DNA of 64,000 nt from Ailanthus altissimus (taxonomy: Eukaryota; Streptophyta; Magnoliopsida; Sapindales; Simaroubaceae): NCBI GenBank assembly GCA_946807835.1, contig OX327694.1, positions 9,622,001 to 9,686,000 of the forward strand, written 5' to 3'. Both the position numbers and the translations under genes were made by a program. The notes beneath the pieces are model-generated. The model did no database searches, was not told the DNA's origin, and saw nothing but the letters and a program-made list of their open reading frames with translations. This document shows positions 35,613 through 46,645 of this stretch, piece by piece (position 1 is the stretch's first letter; every line of letters begins with the position of its first letter).

Positions 35613-36525
35613 TACATGGAATTAATATGTATCTCTAACCAAGTACTAAAATTGTATCTTCTTACTTTTATTCAAAAAAATCAATGCCTTAATTTAAAAT
35701 TAGAATAAAACTAATTTAATGAATGCAATAAATCTAAAATTATCACAACTAAGCAAATTATGAAAATCACAATATAGAGATAACTTAGGATTATAACTAT
35801 CCCTCAACATATCTTTCTAAAGATATTACTCTTAATATTTTAATCCCTAAATTTTATTATTAATTAAAACACCAATCTCTTCACTAGCTTCTTCTGAGGA
35901 TCAGGTGAATATATTTTAAATTACTAATAACCTATGTTTCTATACTAACCTGATAAAATTAAGACTCATTAAATTCAAATCCTTTCACTTATACAAGTCA
36001 TATAGGTATATTCCTATCCTATATCGAAACTTACAGATATTACTCTATAATTATATATCCTATACTAAATGCAAGGATGTTTTTTCCAAGTTTATCAATG
36101 TGTTCCTTAATCAATCATTAACTGATCAGGTATTGAAAGGATTAAGATCGAATAATTTAAATAAGAAACTTGAGTTCATAAAATATTAAAAAGCATAACA
36201 ATTAAGCATGCATATTAAGTTCAAGCTATAACTCTAGAAATTAAAATTAGTTCATGATTATAAGAGAATAAAGGCAAGAAATAATTAAAAACATGATACA
36301 ACTAGAAAGAAAACTAAAATTGATGTTCTAAATTCTGCCTTGCAGCTTGTTGATCTCACAAAAATTTTTCAAAATCCCTTGCTACTCTTGATATGTGTAT
36401 TTTGTATTTAAAATAAAATTCTAATAATATATACATAAGTTTTTCAAACTATATACTTTAAATTTCAATTTGCTATTACGACAAAAGAAAAGCACAAATT
36501 GGATCCAATAATTGTACCCTCGTCA
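35613..36525 (-). repeat. Tat-2 5' LTR, second part
   Basis: Resumes the LTR begun at 25917 once Copia-2 is removed. It shows the same order of phrases as Tat-1 and S1 LTR tails (TAAGGATTATAACTATCCCTCAACAT, then CATATAGGTATATTCCTATCC). The proposed element start is the reverse complement of GTACCCTCGTCA at 36525. The U3 GC array seen in other families is not evident here. Confidence 0.55.
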
Positions 36526-36653
36526 ATTTGATCTACTTAATAGATTGAAATTTAATTCAATTAGGAAGGTCTCTTAAAAATTTATAGATTTGCCTGGTTA
36601 GTTCAATAAGATCAAAAAAATATTTCAATTTATTTATCTCTTATTTTAACATA
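36526..36653. other. junction region left of plastid-derived DNA
   Basis: AT-rich. GATTTGCCTGG at 36587-36597 matches the start of plastid ndhG better than the equivalent site 70 bp further (36657), hinting at a small duplication or a rearranged insertion edge. Confidence 0.3.
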
Positions 36654-37150
36654 ATAGATTTGCCTAGACCAATACATGATTCTCTTCTAATGTTTTTAGG
36701 ATCTGGTCTTATATTAAATGGATTGAAAGTAGTATTACTTACCAACCCAATTTATTCTGCTTTTTCATTACGATTGTTCTTGTTTGTATATCTTTATTCT
36801 ATATTACATCAATTTCTTGGTTGTTGCCTCACACATCCTTATTTGTGTGGGAGTTGTAAAAGTTTTAAATATATTTGCTATAATGTTCATGGATGGTTCA
36901 AATTATTATAAAGATTTTTTTTTTAATTAGAATCTTTGGATGATTAGTGATGGAGTTACTTCCCTAGTTTGTACAAGTAATTTTTTTAGAATTTTCACTA
37001 CTATTTTTGATATGTCGAGCTACGAGATTATTTGGACTACATTTTCTAACCAAAATATAGAACAAGATTTGAAAAGTAATAGTCAACTCTTTGGAATTCA
37101 TTTATAAACAGACTTATTTCTTCCAATTAAACTCGTTTCAATAGATCTTT
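36654..37150 (+). pseudogene. ndhG: nuclear copy of plastid ndhG (NUPT), broken
   Basis: Read with frame changes, this is the plastid NAD(P)H dehydrogenase subunit 6. The N-terminal words [32 protein letters not shown] (36669-36770) are followed, after a 1-bp deletion at about 36776, by [17 protein letters not shown] and [11 protein letters not shown] in shifted frames. Later words are [11 protein letters not shown] (36948-36982), [27 protein letters not shown] (37023-37105) and TDLFLPIKLVSI. The start is ATA instead of ATG (36654) and there are in-frame stops (TAG near 36930, TAA at 37106). The C-terminus is lost. In plastids the protein is a membrane subunit of the NDH complex in cyclic electron flow; here it is a transferred, decayed fragment. 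ndhE and ndhI, its plastid neighbours, are not seen. Confidence 0.9.
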
Positions 37151-37315
37151 TTTTTTTAAACTTTGAAGAAACTACTACTACTCATATATCATTCAATTAT
37201 TCATACCAAGTAGTTTATACGAACATCATACAAAATAGAAAATACCCTACTAATATATTAATATGGGCAAATTATTAGAAGCTATGTTAAACTGTTACAA
37301 AGTTTAAGCTCTCTA
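37151..37315. other. gap between ndhG copy and F-box pseudogene
   Basis: AT-rich, no recognisable feature. Confidence 0.3.
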
Positions 37316-38586
37316 CTAGTATGCTTTTCTGTTGCCACCATTCGCATCAACTTTATTCGAAAGATATAGATTCAATTCTTCCATAACCCGTCCAAAGAAT
37401 ATCAAATAGTTTAGAAAGGCTGCTTCAGTTATTGTTCCCTTTAAACCTTTCACATGAACAACTTTAAGACTTCTAGTGATGTATCTGAAGACTACTAAGT
37501 TACTGATCCAACAATATTCAAAGTTAAATTCGAATGGAGATTTGTAATTAGGAAAACATTTACCTGGACCTATGATGTTAGTTGTAAGATTTGTAAGAAA
37601 GGGTAACTTTTAAGCATGAAGTTAATTCTAAAATATTCATATGGGTGCATGGTTGTATTCAGAATGCTATACATTCAGAGGAACTATCATAAGCAATCGC
37701 TCATCCCCATAAGGAATAACCTAAAGCAAGTAATTGCACACCATTAAAACTCTAACATTAACAAGCTAGCTTAAGGGTTTTAAATAAGTTCACCGGTTTC
37801 ATCAAATTCCAACTCTAGTGGAATCTTATTGATTAAAAAAACAGCCCTCTATCCCACAATACTTGAAGAAATTTAAATTGGGTGCCTCAATATGAAACCA
37901 AAGTTGGGTGAAATTTTATTTATCAAGAACTAATCTTTAAGCCTTAAAGTGGGTACATTGATCTCAAGAAACTTAATGTTCTAATATTTCTTTAAGCTTA
38001 TACTCTCCAACAATGGACCTTCCAACAACATGTTTCTGATAGATTGCATACTTAATTGAATCCAACCTAAAGATAATTGCTTTAATGCACTAAAATTGTT
38101 GAATTATGAGGTGAGAAAATTATAGGGAAATAATTTCATAGATTTAAGACCATTGTGGCCATAAGAATGCATTGGAAAATCTAGTACTACTAGATAATTT
38201 TCAAGATCATCTTCCTACCATTTGGGATCAAGAATATCAAGTGCTAGTTCCTTCACATTGTGAGTAATGGCAAATGTGACACATTTATGTACATCTACAA
38301 GAAAATTTCATGGCTTCGAAAACTCTGAGCAGAATGTGTTTTTAATGAGTTGATTATAGTTTTTAATCCATTGATGAACACAATCAACAAATTCCCTCCT
38401 ATGTAACTCCTTGTTCTCTTTATTTTCACCATCTTTGATAAAGAAACTCTGAAGAAACTCAAGCTTCTTCATTGCAAGCCAAATTGAGTGCCATTGTGTT
38501 GATAAAATGTTGGTTCTTATTGCTTCTTTAAAATGTAAGAATGAGATGATCATGTAGATTAAATCAATTGTTAACTTAGAGAACAT
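37316..38586 (-). pseudogene. F-box/FBD-LRR-like protein gene, broken
   Basis: The N-terminal 92 codons (38586-38308) carry an F-box: LTIDLIYMIISFLHFKEAIRTNILSTQW, then IWLAMKKLEF. After a TGA/TAG-type break, LRR-like stretches continue in the same general frame (HNVKELALDILDPKW, FSALKQLSLGWIQLS, LEGPLLESISLKK). The C-terminal part (about 37480-37320) reads SLKVVHVKGLKGTITEAAFLNYLIFFGRVMEELNL, the FBD-type ending, with a TAG at 37316-37318. The frame is broken by at least eight stops in between. F-box proteins are substrate receptors of SCF ubiquitin ligases; this copy is dead. The original start may lie slightly upstream, since DNIN precedes the first Met in frame. No intron is evident. Confidence 0.8.
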
Positions 38587-39929
38587 GTTGATGTTATCAG
38601 CCTAATCAAGGTTGGTGTATATTTGTGTTTCGAAAAGTATTTTGTTTTTAGTCATATGTTTGTAATTTTTATTTTTCAATTGCATATGTTTACATGTGAA
38701 GAAATAAGTTCATCGAAAGAATATTTATCATAGATTAATGTTATATTTTTTAAATAATATTTTAAATTTTTTATCTCAAATTATTGTGTGAAGTAATTAT
38801 TAGGTAGTTAAATGGTGCAAATTATCCATTACACCATTTCATCATCTAATAGTTCTTTAATACATCATTTAAAATAAAAATATTTGAGACACCATTTAAG
38901 AAGCATAGTATTATTCTTTACAATAACTTTAACTTCATAATCCAACATTTTAACAAAGTAGATAAATCAAGTAATAAGTTAGATGGATGCCATAAAAAAT
39001 ATAGTAAAATGTAATATTTTATCATGCCAGATCAAGGTCACATCTTCGCTATCAGTAAGCTATCTGCACATTCATGGGTCATAAATGATAAAGCAGTTAC
39101 GTGTATGTTCAGTATGAGCCTTGATTAAGAGTGACTCTTCATAGTTTATTGACCTTTCAATCTCTCTCCTCTATTCCACAATAGCATTCTCTCCTAGCCT
39201 CTGAAGATAACTAATTAACTGTCCATTAAATGAACTCTACCCGATCCGACGTGCCATTAACCAGAAATTGTTAATAACATCGGCGGCCACTTTGGGATAC
39301 CTTACATCATTGAAAAATAACCATGATACACTACTAAGCTGGGGTTACCACGTAAGCTCTCATTTACAAATGTTTTCATAAAAATGTTAAGACTTTTTCA
39401 ACCCATTTTTTTTGTTTGAATATGGCTTATGATTTTCAATCATTCTAGAAAGGTAACACTATAACACAATTAGAAAAACTGCCTATAATCTGGAAAACTG
39501 CTTATGATAGAAAGCACGTTCAATGGCATTTATGATGGACAGGTGCCTATAAATTCATATCATTCCCTTAGTTAGGTCTTAAAGCCAACAATTTCTCTTC
39601 GGTTTCATATATTTTGCCTAATTAATTTCCTTAACCCATTAAAATCCCATCACCAGATTGTGAAAAGCATTAATAGCATGAGGTATGTATTTGGTCTATT
39701 TAATTTCCTCATTTGATCTTGTTATTTGAGAATATTAAAGTATGTTTAGATTGTATTTAAGTGCTTACAAAGGAGTAATATAATTTTAAGACCCAAATAC
39801 TTGAAAAATAAGCAAACTTAGGGTCAGTGAATTTAGAATATAGTGCATCATATTTTTTCAAATTTTATCAATTTAACTGAGCATTTCCTATTATTCCTCT
39901 TCGAGGTTTATTATTGTTCCATTATATTG
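38587..39929. other. low-copy spacer, nothing recognised
   Basis: No open frame above 60 codons, no repeat shared with the rest of the window. The stretch 39030-39330 is somewhat less AT-rich (CGATCCGACGTGCC, CGGCGGCCACTTTGGG) and could be a decayed promoter or exon, but I could not tie it to any gene. Confidence 0.4.
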
Positions 39930-40170
39930 TGTTAGAAAAAGAGTTTTGTGTCAAAAAAATTTTAGAGAGAGAAAGGATGGGAAGAGAGGATTTATAACGA
40001 AAAAACTCTTATTGAATTCTTAAGTTTTGGCTTGTTACAAAAGTGCAAGAACTCCCCGTATATAGTAGCGGATGGAGAGTTGTACACTCCAACAACTAAC
40101 TCATTAATTTACATCTCCCGTCAAACAACTAACATCTAATAACCTTCTTATTTAATTAGATATTTTAACA
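39930..40170 (-). mobile_element. short Copia-type LTR (241 bp)
   Basis: On the minus strand it begins TGTTAAAATATC and ends TTCTAACA. A TATA box (TATATACGGGG, about 40065-40055) is followed by a transcript start-like region with CTCTCTCTAAAA. The size and ends are those of short-LTR Copia lineages (Ale-like). Flanking 5-mers TATTG and CAAAA do not match, and no PBS is next to it, so it is an old or rearranged solo LTR. Confidence 0.6.
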
Positions 40171-41289
40171 CAAAATCAAAAATTACTCTAAAAAATGTTA
40201 AATCTAGAAACCCAAAGTGAACATGGATCAAATTTAGGTGCAAATGATGAACCCAAATATATTGTTAACAAAATCAAGCTTAATATTCAACAAATTGAAC
40301 CAATGTGTCCTTTTGCATTTAATGAGTATTTCATAAGCGTGTCCTAATTCCAATGGTTTGTTATGTTAGATATTTTATAACAATAATGACAACCCATGTG
40401 CATAATGAATGATTGTTAAAACCTAAAGTCATTGCTAAACCTTAAAAGTCTTTACTAAAGTATAAAGGTATTTGCTAAAATCTAAAAGATATAGCTGAAA
40501 CTGAAGGGTCAATTAAACAACACTAAGTGTCTTTACTAAAGTCTAAAGATCTTTGTTAAGCCCTAAAGGATATAGCTAAAATATAAGGGTTAATTAGAGA
40601 AGTAAATAATTTCTAAAAAATTATATAACTTGATGGAATATGTGTAGATAAAGTATTTTGATTAGAAACTACTCCTTTATCAACCCTAATTAACATTCAT
40701 CAAACTCAAAAGGTAAAGAAATAGAAACATAATTTCTTCATTTATGTGCTTTTGCAAAAATGTTTTGCATAATATTAATAACTCTAACGTGTTAATTCAT
40801 TGGTAGGTAAAGTTTAGGACAACAATCATTGTGACAATGTAAGTTAAAGAAACGTGATCAACAATATGGATGAGTTCGTGGACCTGGCTGGTTGATTCAT
40901 CAGTCATGGGTTCTTTCTACTGGTAATGGATTTAGAGTACCTGGATTGATCGAGCCTTCAATTTATACCCATAGACCTCCACATGAAATACATTATGCGT
41001 CTGTCAGTGCTACAGCGAATAAGAGACGTCGACAAATATTTCTCTAGCTGATTTTGCTTTCAATTTTAACTAACCATCGTAAGCAAAGTCCTTGCTAGCT
41101 AATTCATCACTATATGTCCCCTGTACCTTGGAGAGATTACTTTTTCACTAGCACCCATTCCATCATGTGACCACAGTAGGATGTTACAATATAACCCTAT
41201 TTTTTCTTAACTAGTTACAATTCTTCCACTTATATTGGACCAAACTATTACAATAGTTAACAAATCTTTGAAAATTCCTATCATTTCTA
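40171..41289. other. low-copy spacer with possible exon remnant
   Basis: Mostly AT-rich. From 40878 to 41047 one frame is open and less AT-rich, with words such as GPGWLIHQSWVLSTGNGFR and VPGLIEPSIYTHRPPHE, ending in TAG; a stop (TGA) precedes it. I do not recognise the product and cannot tell whether it is an exon. An 81-bp tandem duplication lies to its left. Confidence 0.25.
40448..40606. repeat. 81-bp imperfect tandem duplication
   Basis: GTCTTTACTAAAGT begins copies at 40448 and 40529. Each continues with a TATAGCT-AAA--TA-AGGGT-AATTA block. Copies are roughly 75 percent alike by eye. Confidence 0.7.
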
Positions 41290-41720
41290 CTAAATTTTCT
41301 CCAGAAGTGTAGTCATCATCACTTTTACAGACCTAAACATTCCTTCTAAATAGAGGTCTCTAATTACCATCACCAATGCGATCTTAGTTTGCTATCGCCA
41401 AATCAACATTCTCCTAAACTAGTCTTATCATTTATGCTTAAAATTTCTTTAGAAACACAATCATCATCACTTTCATGGACCTAAACATTCGTTCTAGATG
41501 AAGGTCTTTGGCTACCATCACCAACTTGATCCTAGTTTACTGTCCCTAAATCAATGTTCTCTCTTTTGGAAAGTCCTGCCATTTTTGCTACAAATTTCTT
41601 CAAAAGTGCAATCATCATCACTTCTACATACCTAAACATCACTTCTAGATAAAGGTCTCTAGTTACCAACACCAATGCAATCCTAAGTTTTTTGTCGCCA
41701 AATCAAATTTCTCCTCAACC
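41290..41720 (-). repeat. three ~150-bp direct repeats with coding-like unit
   Basis: TCATCATCAC starts equivalent positions at 41313, 41461 and 41612 (spacing 148 and 151). Each unit continues with CCTAAACAT, AGGTCTCT/AGGTCTTT and a CCAAATCAA-like end. On the minus strand the unit ends read as related peptides (EEKFDLATKN, RENIDLGTVN), suggesting triplication of part of an exon. Confidence 0.75.
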
Positions 41721-42115
41721 ATATCTATATTCATAAATTCAGTCCATAAACTGATAGTGTTGTTGTCATTCTTAATAGAAACCCTAACAATGGTCTGGGA
41801 CATTGATAAAGATGTTAAATCAACGTCAACCTTTAACATCCCAATCTCTAATCCCATGGAAGGCAAAGAAGGAGATAGAGTTTTAGCCTAGGAAAATTAT
41901 GGGATTGAAGACTCAAATGTCAAAGCTTGATGCTAATTTGAAGTTTCTTCAATGTCCCAGACCAATGCTAGGTTTTTGAGTGAGAATGAAAACTACGTCG
42001 TTGATTTAGGAACCAGTTTTGTGAATAGGGATGTGATTGAGGAGGACATTGATTTGGCAACAGCAAACCCACAATTACATTGGTGATGGTAACTAGAGAC
42101 CTCCATCTAGAAGTG
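41641..42115. repeat. inverted repeat, ~165-bp arms
   Basis: The left arm (41641-41812) and the reverse complement of the right arm (42115-41950) align along their length, about three-quarters identical by eye, with a loop of about 135 bp that also shows residual complementarity. In the left arm (minus strand) and right arm (plus strand) the same frame encodes related peptides: MSQTIVRVSIKNDN / MSQTNARFLSENEN and EEKFDLATKN / EEDIDLATAN, each ending near a Trp and stop. A 1-bp difference shifts the frame upstream of MSQT in the right copy. Unknown gene; no match I can name. Confidence 0.7.
41663..41866 (-). pseudogene. unknown small coding-like unit (left arm copy)
   Basis: A 67-codon minus-strand frame starting MPSMGLEIGMLKVDVD and ending LGLHWCW. 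Its counterpart on the plus strand in the right arm (about 41895-42090) keeps the same reading frame over about 45 residues, apart from one frameshift, which suggests derivation from a real exon. No domain or signal peptide is recognised. It is probably a fragment of a duplicated, now dead gene. Confidence 0.35.
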
Positions 42116-42119
42116 CTAC

Positions 42120-42668
42120 AACTCTAATATTGTTTTACTCAAGTGTAAGTTATCTTAATTGTAGTATTTAATTCAAGAGTCCGAGTGTCATATCCACAAG
42201 GTGTGATCACTAAGAGCAAAGATTATTGTGTGAATGTTCAAAAGTGATAAAGTGTTGTATCCAAGAATAAAGGAATGTTGGTTGATTTTTGAGGAAAAGA
42301 TTAGCAAATGTAATTAAGATATTAATTAGACGAACACTAAGGCATTAGATATCCACACTTATTTGTATTGTTATAGAGATCTTTAATCCTTCTTACTCAT
42401 TTGAGAAAGGCTTTTCAATTTATTGAAAACATCATTTTTAAAAATAAGTTGTTAATATATAAAAGATCTTTCTAAGCATTCATTGTGCCTTTAATCTATA
42501 ATGAATTAAGGCTTCAATAAAACAAAAAACAAATTCATAAATGATAAATTAAAACATTTGAAAACAACCATAAACATTGAAACACAAAAGTAGGATCAAA
42601 GAAACAAAACCATAATTTCATTAAGTGTTTCACTCCTAGCCTTAGTTAGGAGTTTAGAACAACATAAC
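42120..42668 (-). repeat. LTR-like fragment (gypsy type), cut by Copia-3
   Basis: The order and style of phrases (AACTTACACTTGAGTAAAAC at the right end of the element orientation; ATTCAAGAGTCCGAGTGTCATATCCACAAGG) match the tail of Tat/Athila-like LTRs. It differs from S1, S2 and Tat-1. It stops where the Copia-3 LTR begins. Assignment is by resemblance only. Confidence 0.4.
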
Positions 42669-45341
42669 TGTGAGTGGTTTTAAACCTAGGGTGCATATAT
42701 TTGGGTTTGTGTCTATCATTCAAATATAGTATATGTATCACATACATACATGCGCAGCAGATGGGCGAAATATAAATTACTCAATGATAAACACAAATGA
42801 ACTTTTACATGTTATCTCATAAATATAAAATATATCAAGATTGAAAAATAGTATCTTGTCAAGCCTTTGGTATTTGGTCAAATCGGAGTACCCGCCTTGA
42901 AGCAGCCCATTCACAATTCTAGTTTCTCAATATGGTAGGCTTGAGGAAGCTAGAATAGCAGCTCTTCCAATAAAGGATTCAACTCTTGAAACATTATTTC
43001 TACCTTGTAGTATGGGTGACCAAAATGGAAGAAAAAAAATGGAGAGAATGTGTTTTTGTGCTCTCAACACTTGAGAGAATTTTCTAACACTTAGTAAAAT
43101 TCACTTCTCTTTCTCCCTTTATCACTTTGGCCGAATTTTTTTTTTTTTTGATTAATTGAGCAACATATTGCTCTTTTATTTGTTTATTATTTTTGTTCCA
43201 TTTTCTGATCTAATGGCATACATTATCTAGGTCAATATTTGCCATTAGTGCTTTATTTATTATTGTTTACAATAAACCAAATGAAAAAAAAAATAGAAAA
43301 ATCTTTTAAATGAACTTGGCCTAAATCTAAGCTAAATGAGAAAACACTTTCTCATTATTAAGAAACGGGCTAAGGTCTGTAATTTACAATTGCCACCCAT
43401 TTATTCTTATTATATCATTTAATTAATATTAAACAAATAATTTAATCATATTAAATCATGGTAGAAATACATGCCAATTTAAATTAAAAAATAAATTGTT
43501 TGATCTCAATTTAAATAATAATATCATATATTATTATTATTATTATTTTATTCAATAAACATTTTAATGAATAAAATAATGATATTATTTGTCCAACAAA
43601 GAAGGTAATTTTGGTAATTTTTAAATCAAACAATAATTGGCCCATAATATGCCGTGTGTCAATATCTCATTGGTTAACAACTAATTTTTAACTAATTGAT
43701 GTACTTAACTCTTAAGTCTTGACACATGCACAACTAGAGGGAAACTGGAGTAAATGTCCGGCTTGCTGGAATTTTTTGGATCGAACTATTCAATTCGGTA
43801 CGTTGCCTAGTGCACAATGAGTACACTTTCTATTGCGGGACTCTCTAGGTCTACTCTCAATTTGTCAAACAAAATTATTCTGTGAGTCCGAGATCGATGC
43901 CCCACGCACATGTCACGAATATTACAAATCAATGCAGTAGACCATACAAGTTGAGGTCATAGCGCATACGTATAATCTTTCCGCCAATCATATCTTGGAA
44001 GAGCAGGTATATAGATCACTACCATCAAATTCTTGTGTGTTCATCAATGAACTTATCTCCAGACGCGCATCTTAATGAACAATATATACAAACACTTTTG
44101 TAATATTGTTTAACTCTGTGGGAAACTCTTTCTTGGGTTTGTTGCTTATGGCCATAAGACTCTCTAAGATATGGTCTTTGAGCATCTGAATATATATAAC
44201 TCTTTCATGTGAGTTGACGAATTCTTTATCTGTACACACTAGACTCCATAAGTATTGGACTATACCTAACGACACCCAACGATCACACTATGAAAGGTTT
44301 GTGACATGCGTGGAACTAAAGTATGATGGATCACTTACGAGGTTTTAGGATCTTTGTTTTTCTTGAAGCAACCATTTAGGAAAGATTGGTTTCAATTCCC
44401 CATACACTAACTATATGTCCTAATTCTTGAGGAAACTCATGAAGTAGACTTAATGGAATCTAAGTGTGACTTGTAATTCATTAAGATATTGAACACCTCA
44501 AGCGACATAAGTGGTCTATTACTTCCTTACTTGCTTTTAACTACTATGTTACAATGTATGTCTCTAGTGTTTTCCTAATCATCTTACTAAACACTTTGTG
44601 AACCGAAACGTTTAGAGGTTGCTCTCACATTTTTTTTACCTAAATTACAACTTTACAATAGTACATATCCTTTTTTATTACAATACGACTTTCCTTTTCT
44701 CTCATCGTGGCACTCAGGTCAAATGACTGCATATACTATTCAACTCAAGAGGACCTTCCATTGACGGCTTCATGGGATGTCTATTGGGGACCTCATTGAG
44801 TTTGTTCAGTATTCAGTCTTTATTAAATACCTGTATGCTATACGAACTTCCAGTAAGTCCATGGTTAGCTAAGAACAACCATCTAGACCATCTAGGTATA
44901 ATATACACTGGTCTATGTAAAAGAATTCCACCGATAGACCTGTATCGATGAATTAAGACCAGGAACATATAATTTGAGAATAGACTTACATAATAATATT
45001 TCTTAGCACCTATTGTATCTCTTACAACTATATTATTACTAATGGATTCTCAGGTCTTTATACCGTTACAGACAAGATTCTAACTTTTAAACTTCACTGA
45101 TTAATATAACATACTAACTCTTTAGCATTTATAGTTTTCAATGATGTTAACTTTTGGCATTGATCTAAACGTTTTTAGACCAAATCTGAACTCCTTCAGA
45201 TCATATAATGTCTATAGTATCACAAGCATTGAACCATTTAATAATAGTAATTAGCAATTTAACATATAATGTATTATATAAATATTATAAAATAAAATAT
45301 TCTTACAACAATGGAATGGCATGTGAGCACAAATCCCAACA
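42669..45341 (-). repeat. 3' LTR of Copia-3 with a 360-bp insert
   Basis: The right end (CCCAACA at 45341) next to polypurine CTAGAGCAAGTAGGAG is certain; the left end (TGTGAG at 42669) is a guess from loss of similarity. Between CTTACGAG (44341) and CATCGTGGCACTC (44700) there is about 360 bp absent from all other copies of this LTR. A T-run and (ATT)n tract lie near 43140 and 43540. Confidence 0.7.
44342..44702. mobile_element. unclassified ~360-bp insertion in Copia-3 LTR
   Basis: The other Copia LTRs read GGATCACTCGCAAGCCCACC through this point. Here the sequence departs after GGATCACTTACGAG and returns at TCGTGGCACTCAGG. I see no clear terminal inverted repeats, poly(A) or TSD. It could be a short transposon remnant or filler DNA. 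Confidence 0.4.
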
Positions 45342-46390
45342 AACTCCTACTTGCTCTAGTGCCATTCATAGTGGTATCTTATACCCATAAACTCCACGTG
45401 TTTCTCAAACACCTTTGGAGTTAAGACTTTACTCAGTGGGTCCGCTACATTATTTATAGAGTCAACTCTACAAATTATTACATCTCCCCTAGCCAAGATT
45501 TTTTTAATTATGTGGTATTTCCTTTCCACATGCTTAGATCTCTGGTGCGCTCTTAGGTCTTTTGCTTATGCAATGGCTCCGTTGTTGTCGCAAAATAATG
45601 GGATAGGATTCATCGAGCTTGGGATAATCCCGAGCTCGGCGATAAACTTACGTATCCACACTACTTCCTTTACTACCTCAGAAGTTGTAATGTATTCCGC
45701 TTCAATTGTTGAATCAGTTGTGGATCCCTATTTGGTGCTCTTCCAACTCACTGTAGCACCGTTAAGAATAAATACATATTCAGATGTAGATTTTCTATCA
45801 TCTGGATCAGACTGAAAGTCTAAATCTATGTATCCCCTAACTTGCAAATCACTTTCTCCATAAATGACAAACTTGTCCTTTGTACCCTTAAGGTATTTGA
45901 GGACATGTTTGACTACCATCCAATGGTTGTCACCTGGATCAAATTGATACCGACTAGTAACACTTATAGCCATGCTGATGTTAGGTCTAGTACACATCAT
46001 AGCATACATCAGGCTGCCTACAGCTGATGCATATGGTATCTTAGACATTCTAAGTCTTTCATCTTTCGTCTAAGGAGACATTTTTCATCTTTCGTCTAAA
46101 GAGACATTCTCCTCAAAAGATGAATGTCATGTCTGAAAGGTACATTAGTTGTCTTACAGTTAGTAAAGTTATACCTTTCTAGGACACTATCGATGTATAA
46201 TGATTGGGAGAGTCTTATTAGCTTTCTAGCTTTATCTTTATAAAGGTTTATACCCAGTGTATAGGAAGCCTCTCCCAAGTCCTTCATAGAGAAGTTTTTG
46301 TTTAGATAACTCTTGACTGATTGTAACATACCGATATCATTCCTAATTATCAGTATGTCATCCACGTAGAGAATTAAGAAGACAACCATA
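45342..46390 (-). pseudogene. Copia-3 RT C-terminus and RNase H (broken)
   Basis: RT end (46389-46096): FLILYVDDILIIRNDIGML with the YVDD box intact, then LNKNFSMKDLGEASYTLGI and LYIDSVLERYNF. After a 26-bp tandem duplication (46057-46108) that disrupts the frame, RNase H follows (46048-45728): IPYASAVGSLMYAMMCTRP, HWMVVKHVLKYLKGTKD, GYIDLDFQSDPDDRKSTSEYVF. The family GYxDxD start of RNase H is present as GYIDLD. The tail to 45342 has stops. Better kept than Copia-2, so Copia-3 may be younger or less decayed. Confidence 0.8.
46057..46108. repeat. 26-bp tandem duplication in Copia-3 pol
   Basis: TTTCATCTTTCGTCTAA begins at 46057 and again at 46083, in the sequence between RT and RNase H. Other Copia copies (28655-28690) have one copy. 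A 26-bp gain shifts the frame. Confidence 0.85.
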
Positions 46391-46410
46391 CTCCCACTGT
46401 AACACCCTAA

Positions 46411-46645
46411 AATATTTATTTATTAGATTAATTTTTTTATTTATTAGAATTAATTTTTATTTATTAGGATTAAATTTATTTGCTAAAGAAAATGGAAGAA
46501 TTTGATTGGTTAAAAAGTGTTGGTAGGAATATTTATTTATTAGATTTTTTATATTTATTAAAATTAATTTTTATTTATTATGATTAAATTTATTTGTTAA
46601 AGGAAATAGAAGAATTTGATTGGTTGAAAAAGTGTTGGTATGGTA
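46411..46645. repeat. 117-bp tandem duplication in 5' LTR
   Basis: AATATTTATTTATTAG begins at 46411 and at 46528, each followed by TTATTTGYTAA-GGAAAT-GAAGAATTTGATTGG. The 3' LTR has one copy (55391-55500), so the duplication arose after insertion or during its reverse transcription. Confidence 0.85.

Larger units (their letters stand above)
18946..36525 (-). mobile_element. Tat-2: Tat/Athila-type gypsy element, nested and truncated
   Basis: A minus-strand element with gag (25640-24490), protease (24180-23400), RT (23130-22200), RNase H (22200-21730), integrase (21700-20665) and the pol-end phrase (19128-19085). Its 5' LTR is split by Copia-2 into 25917-25999 and 35613-36525. Removing Copia-2 with one TSD copy rejoins it. 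The 5' LTR seems to end CCCTCGTCA at 36525 (element start TGACGAGGGTAC, compare Tat-1 TGATAGGGGTATAC). No 3' LTR is seen; the element stops near 18946-19030 against Copia-1 pol. Confidence 0.7.

Noticed and set aside
40878..41047. Exon of a host gene
   Set aside because: The frame is short, preceded by a stop, has no clear splice sites and no product I recognise; left as a weak possibility only.
41663..41866. Intact small protein gene
   Set aside because: It lies in one arm of an inverted repeat, and the other copy is frameshifted. No support beyond an open frame.
45510..46027. Plus-strand frames of 61-101 codons
   Set aside because: They are antisense to the Copia-3 RNase H, which has clear family motifs on the minus strand.
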